In this document: positions 25,954 through 34,122 of the stretch, one piece after another
Numbering within the stretch: position 1 is the stretch's first letter
Layout: every line of letters starts with the position of its first letter
Origin: an uncultured Anaerolineales bacterium
Lineage (GTDB): Bacteria; Chloroflexota; Anaerolineae; Anaerolineales; Villigracilaceae
Reading direction: 5' to 3'
DNA: 41,539 nucleotides
Assembly (NCBI GenBank): GCA_903873975.1
Contig: CAIQQN010000234.1
Span: 1 to 41,539, forward strand
Made by a program: the position numbers and the translations under genes
Notes under the pieces: model-generated
Database searches by the model: none
What the model was told of the DNA's origin: nothing
Seen by the model: only the letters and a program-made list of their open reading frames with translations

Positions 25954-26254
25954 GAACCTCCACTTGAGAATCCCCTCGAAACACCGAGTTGTTTGTTCCT
26001 CTTTTTTCCCGAAAACAAACAAATACTTGATATGCCGATGCCTTTACACCCTCTTTGACGTTCAACGTTTGACATTCAACGCTCTTTTCTTTCCGCCTTC
26101 CGCTTTTTGTCCTTTTACCCACTATTCTTTCCTTCGTGCTTCTTCGTGGCCTTCGTGTTTACCTTATCTTTTCTCCTCCTCCCCCTCTTCTCCTCGCCTG
26201 AGGTAAAATCATTAATCGTCATCGCACAGACCTGCACCATTTACGAGGTTACCC
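25954..26254. other. Intergenic region with polypyrimidine stretch
   Basis: About 300 bp rich in C and T on the plus strand. TTGACGTTCAACG/TTGACATTCAACG forms a 14-bp direct repeat (26055 and 26069), and CTTCGTG recurs three times near 26131-26157. No gene was seen. The promoter of the gene at 26255 is not obvious. Confidence 0.4.
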
Positions 26255-26707
26255 ATGGCTAAAAGAAAGAAAAGCGACAAAAAGAAAAGGCCCATTGCCG
26301 TCACCGTCATCGCGGTTGGCATCGTTGTGCTTTTTCTCATCCGCCTCTATCAGTTCTTTGAGCCCTTGATCCGCAATCGGGTTTTCATTAACGGCATCAC
26401 TGGCCCGCTCTTCATCGGCTGGCAGCTCACCGCTCTGGGCAGTGCCTTCCTCACCAGCCTCACCTATCTGGTGCTGTCACTGACCGGGATCATCGTCCTC
26501 ATCGGTTTCCTGCGCCTGCACCGCTGGAGCTGGGTGCTCCTCATGGCCTGGACGGGCATGTCGCTCATCATCTCCCTCGCGGACTATTTCTACAGCCACC
26601 CCAACTACCTCGTGATGGTCTCCAATGTCATCATTGCTTTTGCCCTAAATATTACCGATGTTCAGCGCATTTATGGGATCAGGAGGGACGATGGCCTCAC
26701 CCTCTGA
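26255..26707 (+). CDS. Small integral membrane protein of unknown function
   Basis: 150 residues; ACGAGG precedes the ATG. A strongly basic N-terminus (MAKRKKSDKKKRP) is followed by four hydrophobic helices at about residues 13-32, 48-68, 70-90 and 96-135 (the last may be two). The basic start predicts a cytoplasmic N-terminus. Its last 17 bp overlap the start of the next gene, so the two are translated together. The family is not recognised. Confidence 0.75.
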   Translation: MAKRKKSDKKKRPIAVTVIAVGIVVLFLIRLYQFFEPLIRNRVFINGITGPLFIGWQLTALGSAFLTSLTYLVLSLTGIIVLIGFLRLHRWSWVLLMAWTGMSLIISLADYFYSHPNYLVMVSNVIIAFALNITDVQRIYGIRRDDGLTL

Positions 26708-28535
26708 TCGCCCCGCCGCTCCCGTTACCGCCTCTGACCTGGAACTGCTCCGCAAATTCGAGCCGGTCGTGTACTTCACCAGGGGCGAGCAGTTCTTCCC
26801 GATGGCCGTTGACAAATACGTCAGGGAATGCAGTCTCTGGCAGCATCACCCGGATGGTCGCGATGAGCTCCTGGTCAGGCAGGGCGAACTCACCCTCGAG
26901 AAGTTGATCGAACCCCGCCCGGCCGTGTTCGGGTCGGTCCGCTACCTGCGTTTTATCGAGCCTCTCAGCCTGGCCGAGTCTGCCCAGGTGCTGGCCGACC
27001 AGTTGCTCCTGCGCCGAAAGCTCGGTGAGTATTTCCATGCCGGCATCGGGCGCCTGGCGCGCGGCGGCATCCTGCCCCGCCTGTTGGACGGCCTGTTCTC
27101 GCTGTCGTTCCTGCTGCGCGGCAAGGTTACGGCTGCCACCGCCGCAGCTGCGGAATTGGACTACCACGAGATGTTAACCAAAGACGAGGCGTATACCTAC
27201 TACGGCCGCCTCACCCGCCAGAACGGCTGGACCATCCTCCAATATTGGTTCTTCTCTTGCTTCGACAGTTGGCGCTCCGGCTTCCACGGCGTCAACGATC
27301 ACGAGTCCGATTGGGAGATGGTCACCCTCTATTTGTACGAACAGGATGGGCAACTCATCCCGGAATGGGCGGCCTACGCCTCGCACGATTTCAAGGGCGA
27401 TGACCTGCGCCGCCGCTGGGACGACAGCGCCGAACTCCAAAAAGAGGACCAGAGCCATCCCGTTGTTTTTTCCGGGGCCGGGTCCCATGCCTCCTATTTC
27501 CGGCGCGGCGAATACCAGGCCGAAGTCAACCCGCCCCTCCCGCCCTGGTTATCGGGCCTGCTCCGCCTCTGGAACAAGTTTTGGACGGAGACACTTGGCC
27601 AGCCGGCCGCGGATGCCTTCCATATCCCGTTTGTGGATTTCGCCCGCGGCGACGGTCTCCGCATCGGCCCTGGCGGATCTCAAACCTGGTCGCCGGTGCT
27701 GATAGACGAGTCCACCCCGTGGGTGAGTCAATACCGGGGCTTGTGGGGGCTATTCGCCCGCGACCCCATCTCCGGGGAGAACGCTCCGGGAGGTCCCATG
27801 TATAATCGGGACGGTTCGCCGCGTGCTTCGTGGTATGACCCGCTCGGCTTCGCCGGCCTCGACAAGGTCCCGCCGCCTCCCCAGATGCAGCCAATGCTCG
27901 CCGACAACTGTGCGAAGATCTACCGCCGCCAGCAGGAACTGGAGAAGCTGATCCCGGAAAAAGCCGTTGAACTGCAGGAAAAGGGTGTCAGGCTGAAAGG
28001 GATGGAAGGCAATCCGCACCTGGCAAAACAATATACCGCGCTGGAAAAGGAAATAATCACGCTCTCGGCCGAAGTACGCAACCTGCGCCGCGAGGTCTCG
28101 GAAAACACATCCTTGCTGGAGGGGCTGACCCGCCGGCTGGACCGCATGAAAGCAGGCGGGCAGGATGACCCGCGTTTCCACATCCGCCATCTGGCCGAAC
28201 CGGACGACCCCACCCAGGTGCTGCGCTTCGACCGCGCCGCTCAAACCTGGGCGGCCGTCAGCTTGAGCCTGTTGATGTTTGCCGTTGCGGCGCTCATTTT
28301 CTTCGCCCCCGGGTACATCTGGGCAGGTCTGGCCGTCATCCTGATCCTGTTCGTGGTCGCCGAGTCGTTCCTGCGCGGCGCCTTTATCCAGACGGTGGGA
28401 CGCATCACCTTGATCCTGGCAATGATCGCTCTGGTCATCCTGTTCATCCATTTCTGGAAGTGGATCATCGTGGGCGCTTTGTTGATAATGGGCATCTCCC
28501 TCATGTACAATCGCCTGAGGGAAATGACCGGCTGA
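26691..28535 (+). CDS. Vps62/DUF946-like protein with C-terminal membrane helices
   Basis: 614 residues from the ATG at 26691, chosen because AGGAGGG lies 4 nt before it. The first 400 residues resemble the Vps62-related family: FEPVVYFTRGEQFFPM, LQYWFFSCFDSW, NDHESDWEMVTLYL, the GAGSHASYFRRGEY motif and WYDPLGF. A coiled-coil stretch follows (about 405-500, with LEKLIPEKAVELQEKG and EKEIITLSAEVRNLRREV), then three or four membrane helices (about 525-605). The function of the family in bacteria is unknown; the His/Asp/Glu-rich core looks like a metal-binding or hydrolytic site, which is a guess. A strong terminator follows. Confidence 0.75.
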   Translation: MASPSDRPAAPVTASDLELLRKFEPVVYFTRGEQFFPMAVDKYVRECSLWQHHPDGRDELLVRQGELTLEKLIEPRPAVFGSVRYLRFIEPLSLAESAQVLADQLLLRRKLGEYFHAGIGRLARGGILPRLLDGLFSLSFLLRGKVTAATAAAAELDYHEMLTKDEAYTYYGRLTRQNGWTILQYWFFSCFDSWRSGFHGVNDHESDWEMVTLYLYEQDGQLIPEWAAYASHDFKGDDLRRRWDDSAELQKEDQSHPVVFSGAGSHASYFRRGEYQAEVNPPLPPWLSGLLRLWNKFWTETLGQPAADAFHIPFVDFARGDGLRIGPGGSQTWSPVLIDESTPWVSQYRGLWGLFARDPISGENAPGGPMYNRDGSPRASWYDPLGFAGLDKVPPPPQMQPMLADNCAKIYRRQQELEKLIPEKAVELQEKGVRLKGMEGNPHLAKQYTALEKEIITLSAEVRNLRREVSENTSLLEGLTRRLDRMKAGGQDDPRFHIRHLAEPDDPTQVLRFDRAAQTWAAVSLSLLMFAVAALIFFAPGYIWAGLAVILILFVVAESFLRGAFIQTVGRITLILAMIALVILFIHFWKWIIVGALLIMGISLMYNRLREMTG

Positions 28536-28561
28536 ACCTCTTTCTGCCCTTCGCCCTATCC

Positions 28562-28600
28562 AACTTCTGGGACATCAAGTCCCGGAAGTTTTGATTTTTT
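28562..28600 (+). terminator. Intrinsic terminator before the kdp operon
   Basis: AACTTCTGGGA (28562-28572) pairs with TCCCGGAAGTT (28580-28590), and TTGATTTTTT follows. It isolates kdp from the preceding operon. Confidence 0.85.
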
Positions 28601-28619
28601 CGATCATTCTGTCTTGAAT

Positions 28620-28684
28620 TTGATAAATCCTTGACAATTTGGGCCTGTTTTTTGTTTCAAACTTGATGACGAACTGGATATATT
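28620..28684 (+). promoter_or_regulatory. Putative KdpE operator and promoter of the kdp operon
   Basis: Four half-sites lie at 28620 (TTGAT), 28631 (TTGAC), 28652 (TTGTT) and 28663 (TTGAT), that is offsets 0, 11, 32 and 43. The same offsets occur at 37521, 37599 and 40856. A -10-like TATATT is at 28679-28684, 11 bp after the last half-site, where an OmpR-type activator would replace the -35 box. The first gene of the operon starts at 28722. Confidence 0.65.
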
Positions 28685-28721
28685 CGATTATCGCATCCAT
28701 GTTTTATGCCAGGAGCATTAT

Positions 28722-28820
28722 ATGGCTGACCTTATGTATGTTGGCTTGACCCTCCTCTTTCTGGCCGCCAGTTGGGGATTCATCGTCTTCTGTGATCGGC
28801 TGATGGAGAATAAGAAATGA
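28722..28820 (+). CDS. Single-helix peptide heading the kdp operon
   Basis: 32 residues (MADLMYVGLTLLFLAASWGF then IVFCDRLMENKK). CCAGGAG precedes the ATG. One transmembrane helix with an outside N-terminus is predicted from the charged C-terminal end (DRLMENKK). Its stop overlaps the kdpF start as ATGA, so it is a real translated member of the operon. It resembles the small extra ORF that precedes kdpF in some bacterial kdp operons. KdpF stabilises the KdpABC complex; a second helical peptide may bind the complex too (inference). Confidence 0.7.
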   Translation: MADLMYVGLTLLFLAASWGFIVFCDRLMENKK

Positions 28821-28909
28821 ACGCACTTTATCTCATTACCGGCCTGATCACTTTGGCCCTCTTTATCTATCTGGTGATCGCTTTGTTGAAACCGGAGTGG
28901 TTCGAATGA
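28817..28909 (+). CDS. kdpF: KdpF, small stabilising subunit of the Kdp potassium ATPase
   Basis: 30 residues, one helix, ending in the family signature YLVIALLKPEWF. The start overlaps the previous stop and the stop overlaps the kdpA start (ATGA both times), so the three are tightly coupled. KdpF sits at the edge of the KdpA subunit in the membrane. Confidence 0.92.
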   Translation: MNALYLITGLITLALFIYLVIALLKPEWFE

Positions 28910-30651
28910 ATATTGATAGTTGGCTTCAACTCATCTTTTACATGGTCGTCTTAATTGCCCTTGTCAAGCCGCTCGGCTTGTTCATGGCCAGGGTTTACCA
29001 GGGCGAACGGACCTTTCTGAGCCCGCTCATGCGGCCGGTCGAGAAGGTTATCTATCGCCTGAGCGGCGTCCGCCCGGACGAAGAGATGAACTGGAAGGTC
29101 TACGCGTTTGCGATGCTGCTGTTCAACGGCCTGGGACTGCTGGTCGTATACGGCTTGCAGCGTCTGCAAGGATTTCTACCGCTCAACCCGCAGGCCTTCG
29201 GCGCTGTCTCCCCCGACTCGTCCTGGAACACGGCCGTCAGCTTCGCCACCAACACCAACTGGCAGGGCTACGGCGGCGAAACGACCATGAGCTATCTCAC
29301 CCAGATGCTCGCCATGACCGTGCAGAACTTCGTCTCGGCCGCCACCGGCATGGCCATCGTCATCGCCATGATCCGCGGCCTGGTCCGTCACACGGCTAAA
29401 ACCATCGGCAACTTCTGGTTGGATCTGACCCGTTCGGTCCTCTATATCCTCCTGCCGCTGGCTTTTGTCCTGGCCCTGCTGCTCGTCTCCCAGGGCGTGG
29501 TGCAGACCTTCAGCCAGTCCAAAACCGCTGCCCTCCTGCAGCCGGCGACCGATACCAATGGGAATACGGTGACTCAGCAGATACTGGCGGTCGGGCCGGC
29601 TGCTTCCCAGGTTGCCATCAAACAATTGGGTACCAATGGCGGCGGCTTCTTCAATGCCAACTCGGCCCACCCCTTCGAGAACCCTACACCCTTGTCCAAT
29701 TTCCTGGAAATGCTTTCCATCCTGCTCATCCCGGCCGCCCTCTGCTACACCTTCGGCAAAATGGTCGGGGACACGCGCCAGGGTTGGGCCATCTTGGCAG
29801 CCATGACCATCATCTTCGTAGCATTATTGGCAAGTACGGTCTGGGCCGAACAGACCGGCAACCCGGCCATCGCCTCGCTCGGTGTGGATATCCAGCAGAG
29901 CAATATCAATCCCGGCGGAAACATGGAAGGTAAGGAGGTGCGCTTTGGCGTTGCAAACTCAGCCCTGTGGGCCACCGCCACGACTGCCGCCTCCAACGGC
30001 TCGGTGGACTCGATGCATGACTCCAATATGCCGTTGGGCGGCATGATCCCGCTGTGGCTGATGCACCTGGGCGAGGTGATCTATGGCGGGGTTGGCTCCG
30101 GCCTGTACGGCATGCTGGCCTTCGTCATCGTGGCGGTCTTTGTCGCCGGGCTGATGGTCGGGCGCACGCCCGAATACCTGGGGAAGAAGATCGAGGCCTA
30201 CGAAATGAAGATGGCCTCCCTGATCCTGCTGATCCCGGTCTTCACGGCATTGGTCGGGACTGCCATCGGGGTGATGACCGCTGTGGGGAAGGCTACCATC
30301 TACAACCCCGGTCCGCATGGGTTCACGGAAGTGTTGTATGCCTTCTCTTCCGCCACCGCCAACAATGGCAGCGCCTTTGCAGGGCTGGGCGTGAATACTC
30401 CTTTCTACAACACCGCCCTCGGCATCATCATGTTCTTCGCCCGTTATTGGTTGGCCATCCCGGCCCTGGCCATTGGTGGTTCGCTTGCGCTCAAGAAAAA
30501 GGTCCCGGCATCCGGCGCAGGCACGCTGGCTACCCACACCCCGCTCTTCATCCTCTGGCTGATCGCGGTCGTCATCATCGTCGGGGCGCTTGGCTTCCTG
30601 CCTGCCCTGGCTCTTGGACCGATCGTCGAACATCTGATGATTTTTCATTAG
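28906..30651 (+). CDS. kdpA: KdpA, potassium-translocating subunit of the Kdp ATPase
   Basis: 581 residues from the ATG at 28906. KdpA is a channel-like protein of ten helices with four pore loops that selects K+ from the outside. Family sequences include NTNWQGYGGETTMSYLTQM (first filter), GTNGGGFFNANSAHPFENP (filter region in which Gly is essential), and the SATANNGSAFAG loop. The length is usual. It overlaps kdpF and is followed by kdpB after 15 bp. No deviation from the family was seen at the filter glycines. Confidence 0.97.
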   Translation: MNIDSWLQLIFYMVVLIALVKPLGLFMARVYQGERTFLSPLMRPVEKVIYRLSGVRPDEEMNWKVYAFAMLLFNGLGLLVVYGLQRLQGFLPLNPQAFGAVSPDSSWNTAVSFATNTNWQGYGGETTMSYLTQMLAMTVQNFVSAATGMAIVIAMIRGLVRHTAKTIGNFWLDLTRSVLYILLPLAFVLALLLVSQGVVQTFSQSKTAALLQPATDTNGNTVTQQILAVGPAASQVAIKQLGTNGGGFFNANSAHPFENPTPLSNFLEMLSILLIPAALCYTFGKMVGDTRQGWAILAAMTIIFVALLASTVWAEQTGNPAIASLGVDIQQSNINPGGNMEGKEVRFGVANSALWATATTAASNGSVDSMHDSNMPLGGMIPLWLMHLGEVIYGGVGSGLYGMLAFVIVAVFVAGLMVGRTPEYLGKKIEAYEMKMASLILLIPVFTALVGTAIGVMTAVGKATIYNPGPHGFTEVLYAFSSATANNGSAFAGLGVNTPFYNTALGIIMFFARYWLAIPALAIGGSLALKKKVPASGAGTLATHTPLFILWLIAVVIIVGALGFLPALALGPIVEHLMIFH

Positions 30652-30666
30652 GTAGGATGGTAAGCA

Positions 30667-32754
30667 ATGACCACTCAACTCAAAAAACGATCCACGTTTC
30701 GGCGTGAGCTGTACCAGCGTGCGATCCTGGATTCTTTCGTTAAACTCAACCCGCGCTTGATGGTGCGCAACCCGGTCATGTTCGTGGTGGAAGTGGGCAG
30801 CCTGCTCACTACCGCCTTGTGGATCCAGGCGCTCTTCGGTAAGGGTGAAGCCCCCGCCGCTTTCATTGGCGGGGTGGCCCTCTGGCTGTGGTTCACCGTC
30901 TTGTTTGCCAACTTCTCCGAGGCTGTTGCCGAAGGGCGCGGCAAGGCCCAGGCTGAAGCGCTTCGCAAGACTCGCCAAACCACCCAGGCTAAGAAGCTGC
31001 CCCGTCCCGATCGCCAGGCAAAATACGAGTTGGTCGCCTCGTTTGCTTTACGCAAGAACGACCTGTTCCTGGTCGAAGCCGGCGACATCCTGCCCGTGGA
31101 TGGCGAGATCATCGAAGGCATCGCCTCGGTGGACGAGAGTGCCGTCACTGGTGAGAGTGCGCCCGTGATTCGTGAAGCGGGCGGGGATCGCAGTGCCGTC
31201 ACCGGCGGGACGCGCCTTCTCTCCGACTGGCTGGTGGTGCGCGTCACCGCCGATCCCGGCCAGGGCTTCCTGGACCGCATGATCAGCCTGGTGGAAGGCG
31301 CCAAACGCCAGAAGACCCCCAACGAGATTGCCCTGGATATCCTGCTGGCTGGTTTCACGCTCATCTTCCTGATCGTCTGCGCCACCCTGCTGCCTTACTC
31401 GCTCTACAGCGTGGGCATGGCCGGTCACGGCACGCCCATCACCATCACGGTGTTGGTTGCCCTGCTGGTCTGCCTGATCCCGACCACCATCGGCGGGCTG
31501 CTCTCCGCCATCGGCATCGCCGGGATGGATCGCATGATCCAGCGCAATGTAATCGCCATGTCAGGCCGGGCGGTGGAGGCCGCCGGGGATGTGGACGTGC
31601 TGCTGCTCGACAAGACCGGCACGATCACCCTGGGCAACCGCCAGGCGGTGGAATTGATCCCGGTCGGCGGGGTTCCGGCCCAGGAGCTGGCCGAGGCGGC
31701 CCAGCTGGCCTCCCTGGCCGACGAAACCCCTGAGGGCCGCTCGATCGTCGTGCTGGCCAAGGAGAAGTACGGCCTGCGCGGCCAGACCATGGGCCCCAGC
31801 CAGGCCGCTCCCCAGGGCATGCATTTCGTCCCGTTCAGCGCCCAGACACGCATGTCGGGTGTGGACTTCGACGGCACTTCCATCCGCAAGGGTGCACCGG
31901 ACACCATGCTGGCGCTGGTCCGCTCGAATGGCCATCCCGTTCCGTCCGACCTGCAGACCAAAGTGGATGCCATCGCTCGCTCCGGCGGTACACCGCTGGT
32001 CGTGGCCCGTAACGGCCAGGCGCTGGGGGTAATTCACCTGAAGGATATTGTCAAGGGTGGTATCAAGGAGCGCTTTGCCCAGTTGCGCAAGATGGGCATC
32101 AAGACCGTCATGATCACCGGCGACAATCCACTGACTGCCGCGGCCATCGCCGCCGAGGCCGGGGTGGACGACTTCCTGGCCCAGGCCACTCCCGAGGCCA
32201 AGCTCAAGCTGATCCGCGATTCCCAGGCCGGGGGGCGACTGGTGGCCATGACTGGCGACGGCACCAACGACGCCCCCGCCCTGGCCCAGGCCGACGTGGC
32301 CGTGGCGATGAACACCGGCACCCAGCCGGCCCGTGAGGCCGCCAACATGGTCGACTTGGACAGCAACCCAACCAAGCTGATCGAGATCGTGGAGATCGGC
32401 AAGCAGCTCCTGATGACGCGCGGCGCCCTGACTACATTTAGCATCGCCAACGACGTCTCGAAGTACTTTGCCATCATCCCGGCTGCGTTCGCCTCCACCT
32501 ATCCTGCCTTGGGTGTGCTGAATATCATGCACCTGGCCACACCGCAGAGCGCCATCCTCTCGGCGGTGATCTTCAACGCGCTGATCATCATCGTTCTTAT
32601 CCCGCTGGCATTGAAAGGCGTGCCTTACCGGGCGGTTGGAGCAGCCAGGCTTTTGCGGGATAACCTGTTGATCTATGGTTTGGGCGGCCTGATTGCCCCG
32701 TTCATCGGCATCAAGCTGATTGACTTGCTCCTGGTGGCATTGCACCTGGTCTAG
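30667..32754 (+). CDS. kdpB: KdpB, catalytic P-type ATPase subunit
   Basis: 695 residues. It has TGESAPV (about 161-167), the phosphorylation site D315 in [25 protein letters not shown] and [14 protein letters not shown]. These give ATP hydrolysis that drives K+ uptake in the complex with KdpA and KdpC. The Ser of the TGES motif (S164), which is phosphorylated to switch off the E. coli enzyme, is present. The start is 15 bp after kdpA with GGTAGGATGG upstream. Long antisense frames in this gene are shadows. Confidence 0.97.
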   Translation: MTTQLKKRSTFRRELYQRAILDSFVKLNPRLMVRNPVMFVVEVGSLLTTALWIQALFGKGEAPAAFIGGVALWLWFTVLFANFSEAVAEGRGKAQAEALRKTRQTTQAKKLPRPDRQAKYELVASFALRKNDLFLVEAGDILPVDGEIIEGIASVDESAVTGESAPVIREAGGDRSAVTGGTRLLSDWLVVRVTADPGQGFLDRMISLVEGAKRQKTPNEIALDILLAGFTLIFLIVCATLLPYSLYSVGMAGHGTPITITVLVALLVCLIPTTIGGLLSAIGIAGMDRMIQRNVIAMSGRAVEAAGDVDVLLLDKTGTITLGNRQAVELIPVGGVPAQELAEAAQLASLADETPEGRSIVVLAKEKYGLRGQTMGPSQAAPQGMHFVPFSAQTRMSGVDFDGTSIRKGAPDTMLALVRSNGHPVPSDLQTKVDAIARSGGTPLVVARNGQALGVIHLKDIVKGGIKERFAQLRKMGIKTVMITGDNPLTAAAIAAEAGVDDFLAQATPEAKLKLIRDSQAGGRLVAMTGDGTNDAPALAQADVAVAMNTGTQPAREAANMVDLDSNPTKLIEIVEIGKQLLMTRGALTTFSIANDVSKYFAIIPAAFASTYPALGVLNIMHLATPQSAILSAVIFNALIIIVLIPLALKGVPYRAVGAARLLRDNLLIYGLGGLIAPFIGIKLIDLLLVALHLV

Positions 32755-32772
32755 ATTCATAAGGAGGCATCT

Positions 32773-33525
32773 ATGAAAAGAAACCGTTTCTCATTCACCC
32801 CTAAATTGCTGACCAACAGTCTGCTGGCCGTGTTGACAGTGGCAGCTACCACGATTCCTTTGTTTCTCATCGGGCGCGCTACGCTCGGGGAGTCTGTGAT
32901 TGCCTTGCTGTACCTGGTACCGGTGGCGTGGAGCGCGAATAAATGGGGACAACTGCCGGGCATCAGCGCTGCCCTCATGGCAGCCCTGGCATTCGATTTT
33001 CTATTTATCCCGCCTTTTTTTACATTCGCAGTGGAACGGCTGGAAGGCTGGCTGGTGCTGGCTATTTTCCTGGGTGTCGCCATCCTGGTGGTTGGGCGTA
33101 TTCAAGACAGCCTGTCGAAGGCACGTGAAGCCGTGTTTATGTACGAATTGAGTTCAGCCCTCACCGGTTTACGCACGCCGGAAGCGGTGGCTCACACCGT
33201 CGCCAGACAACTCCGGCAGTTATTCCAGGCCGCTTTGGTGAATGTGATTTTCTACTCTGAGGACCGGTCGCTGAGCATTGTTGCCAGTGAGCCGGGCGAT
33301 GGGATGGGAAAAGACCGGCCAGACCGGGTCCTTCCGCTCCTGAATTCCTGGGGATTGGTCGGTGAGATCCAGGTCTGGCGCGGCGCTAATGTGGATTTGC
33401 CGTCGGAAGATAGCCGGCTGCTGCAGGATTTTGCGTCTCAGACCGCTCGGGCACTGGAGCGCACACAGCAGGCGGAGACTGAAAAACACATCAATGGCTT
33501 GGCGCCTAAAGTCTCTACCAGATAA
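32773..33525 (+). CDS. KdpD-like sensor fragment: DUF4118 membrane domain plus GAF, no kinase
   Basis: 250 residues; AAGGAGG before the ATG. Four hydrophobic helices (about 12-118) form a DUF4118 domain, with AFDFLFIPPFFTFAV as its hallmark (compare VFDYFFVPPHLTLAV in the full KdpD here). A short coiled link and a GAF-like domain follow (about 120-240). The histidine and ATPase domains are absent: the protein ends about where HisKA would begin. It is inserted between kdpB and kdpC, within a few bases of each. It could sense K+ or turgor and modify KdpD or the ATPase, or be an evolving remnant; the reading frame is intact. Confidence 0.8.
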   Translation: MKRNRFSFTPKLLTNSLLAVLTVAATTIPLFLIGRATLGESVIALLYLVPVAWSANKWGQLPGISAALMAALAFDFLFIPPFFTFAVERLEGWLVLAIFLGVAILVVGRIQDSLSKAREAVFMYELSSALTGLRTPEAVAHTVARQLRQLFQAALVNVIFYSEDRSLSIVASEPGDGMGKDRPDRVLPLLNSWGLVGEIQVWRGANVDLPSEDSRLLQDFASQTARALERTQQAETEKHINGLAPKVSTR

Positions 33526-33534
33526 GGAAATAAA

Positions 33535-34110
33535 ATGCGAACACAAATTCGACCGGCCTTGATGGCCATCCTGATTTTCACGCTGCTGACCGGTGTTATC
33601 TACCCGCTGGCGGTCACCGGCGTTGCCCAGCTTGTTTTTCCGCGCCTGGCCAACGGCAGTCTGATCGTCCGCAATGGCCAGACAGGAGGATCAGATTTGA
33701 TCGGCCAGCAATTTGACGATCCGAAGTATTTCTGGGGACGACCGTCGGCGACCAGCCCCTTCCCGTACAACGCCGCAGCCTCCTTCGGTTCCAACCTCGG
33801 ACCAGCTAACCCCGCCCTGCTGGAGGCGGTCCAGGTCCGCATTGCGAACCTGAAAGCTGCCGATCCCACCAATACCCAGCCCATCCCCGTGGACCTGGTC
33901 ACCGCCTCCGCCAGCGGCCTTGACCCGGATATCAGTATCGCCGCAGCCCTCTACCAGGTCCCGCGTGTGGCAAGGGTACGCGGAATGAGTGAGACGGCCG
34001 TCCGCCTCCTGGTGGACCAGTTCACTCAAGGACGACAGTTCGGTTTCCTGGGGGAGCCGCGTGTGAACGTCCTTGAACTCAATCTGGCTCTGGATGGTTT
34101 AAATAAGTAG
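33535..34110 (+). CDS. kdpC: KdpC, small subunit of the Kdp ATPase
   Basis: 191 residues. One N-terminal helix (about 8-32, [20 protein letters not shown]) is followed by an outer domain with [38 protein letters not shown], and the C-terminal [11 protein letters not shown]. This subunit helps deliver K+ and stabilises KdpA-KdpB. Its start is 9 bp after the sensor fragment, and 12 bp separate it from kdpD, so it is co-transcribed. Confidence 0.97.
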   Translation: MRTQIRPALMAILIFTLLTGVIYPLAVTGVAQLVFPRLANGSLIVRNGQTGGSDLIGQQFDDPKYFWGRPSATSPFPYNAAASFGSNLGPANPALLEAVQVRIANLKAADPTNTQPIPVDLVTASASGLDPDISIAAALYQVPRVARVRGMSETAVRLLVDQFTQGRQFGFLGEPRVNVLELNLALDGLNK

Positions 34111-34122
34111 TATAGTAGGAGC

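Noticed and set aside
26055-26073. Pair of TTGAC boxes upstream of the gene at 26255
   Set aside because: The spacing is 14 bp and there is no second pair, so it does not fit the 0/11/32/43 pattern of the potassium operators.
31561-32760. 399-codon frame antisense to kdpB
   Set aside because: It is a GC-rich shadow of a conserved P-type ATPase gene, with His/Gln-rich nonsense composition.
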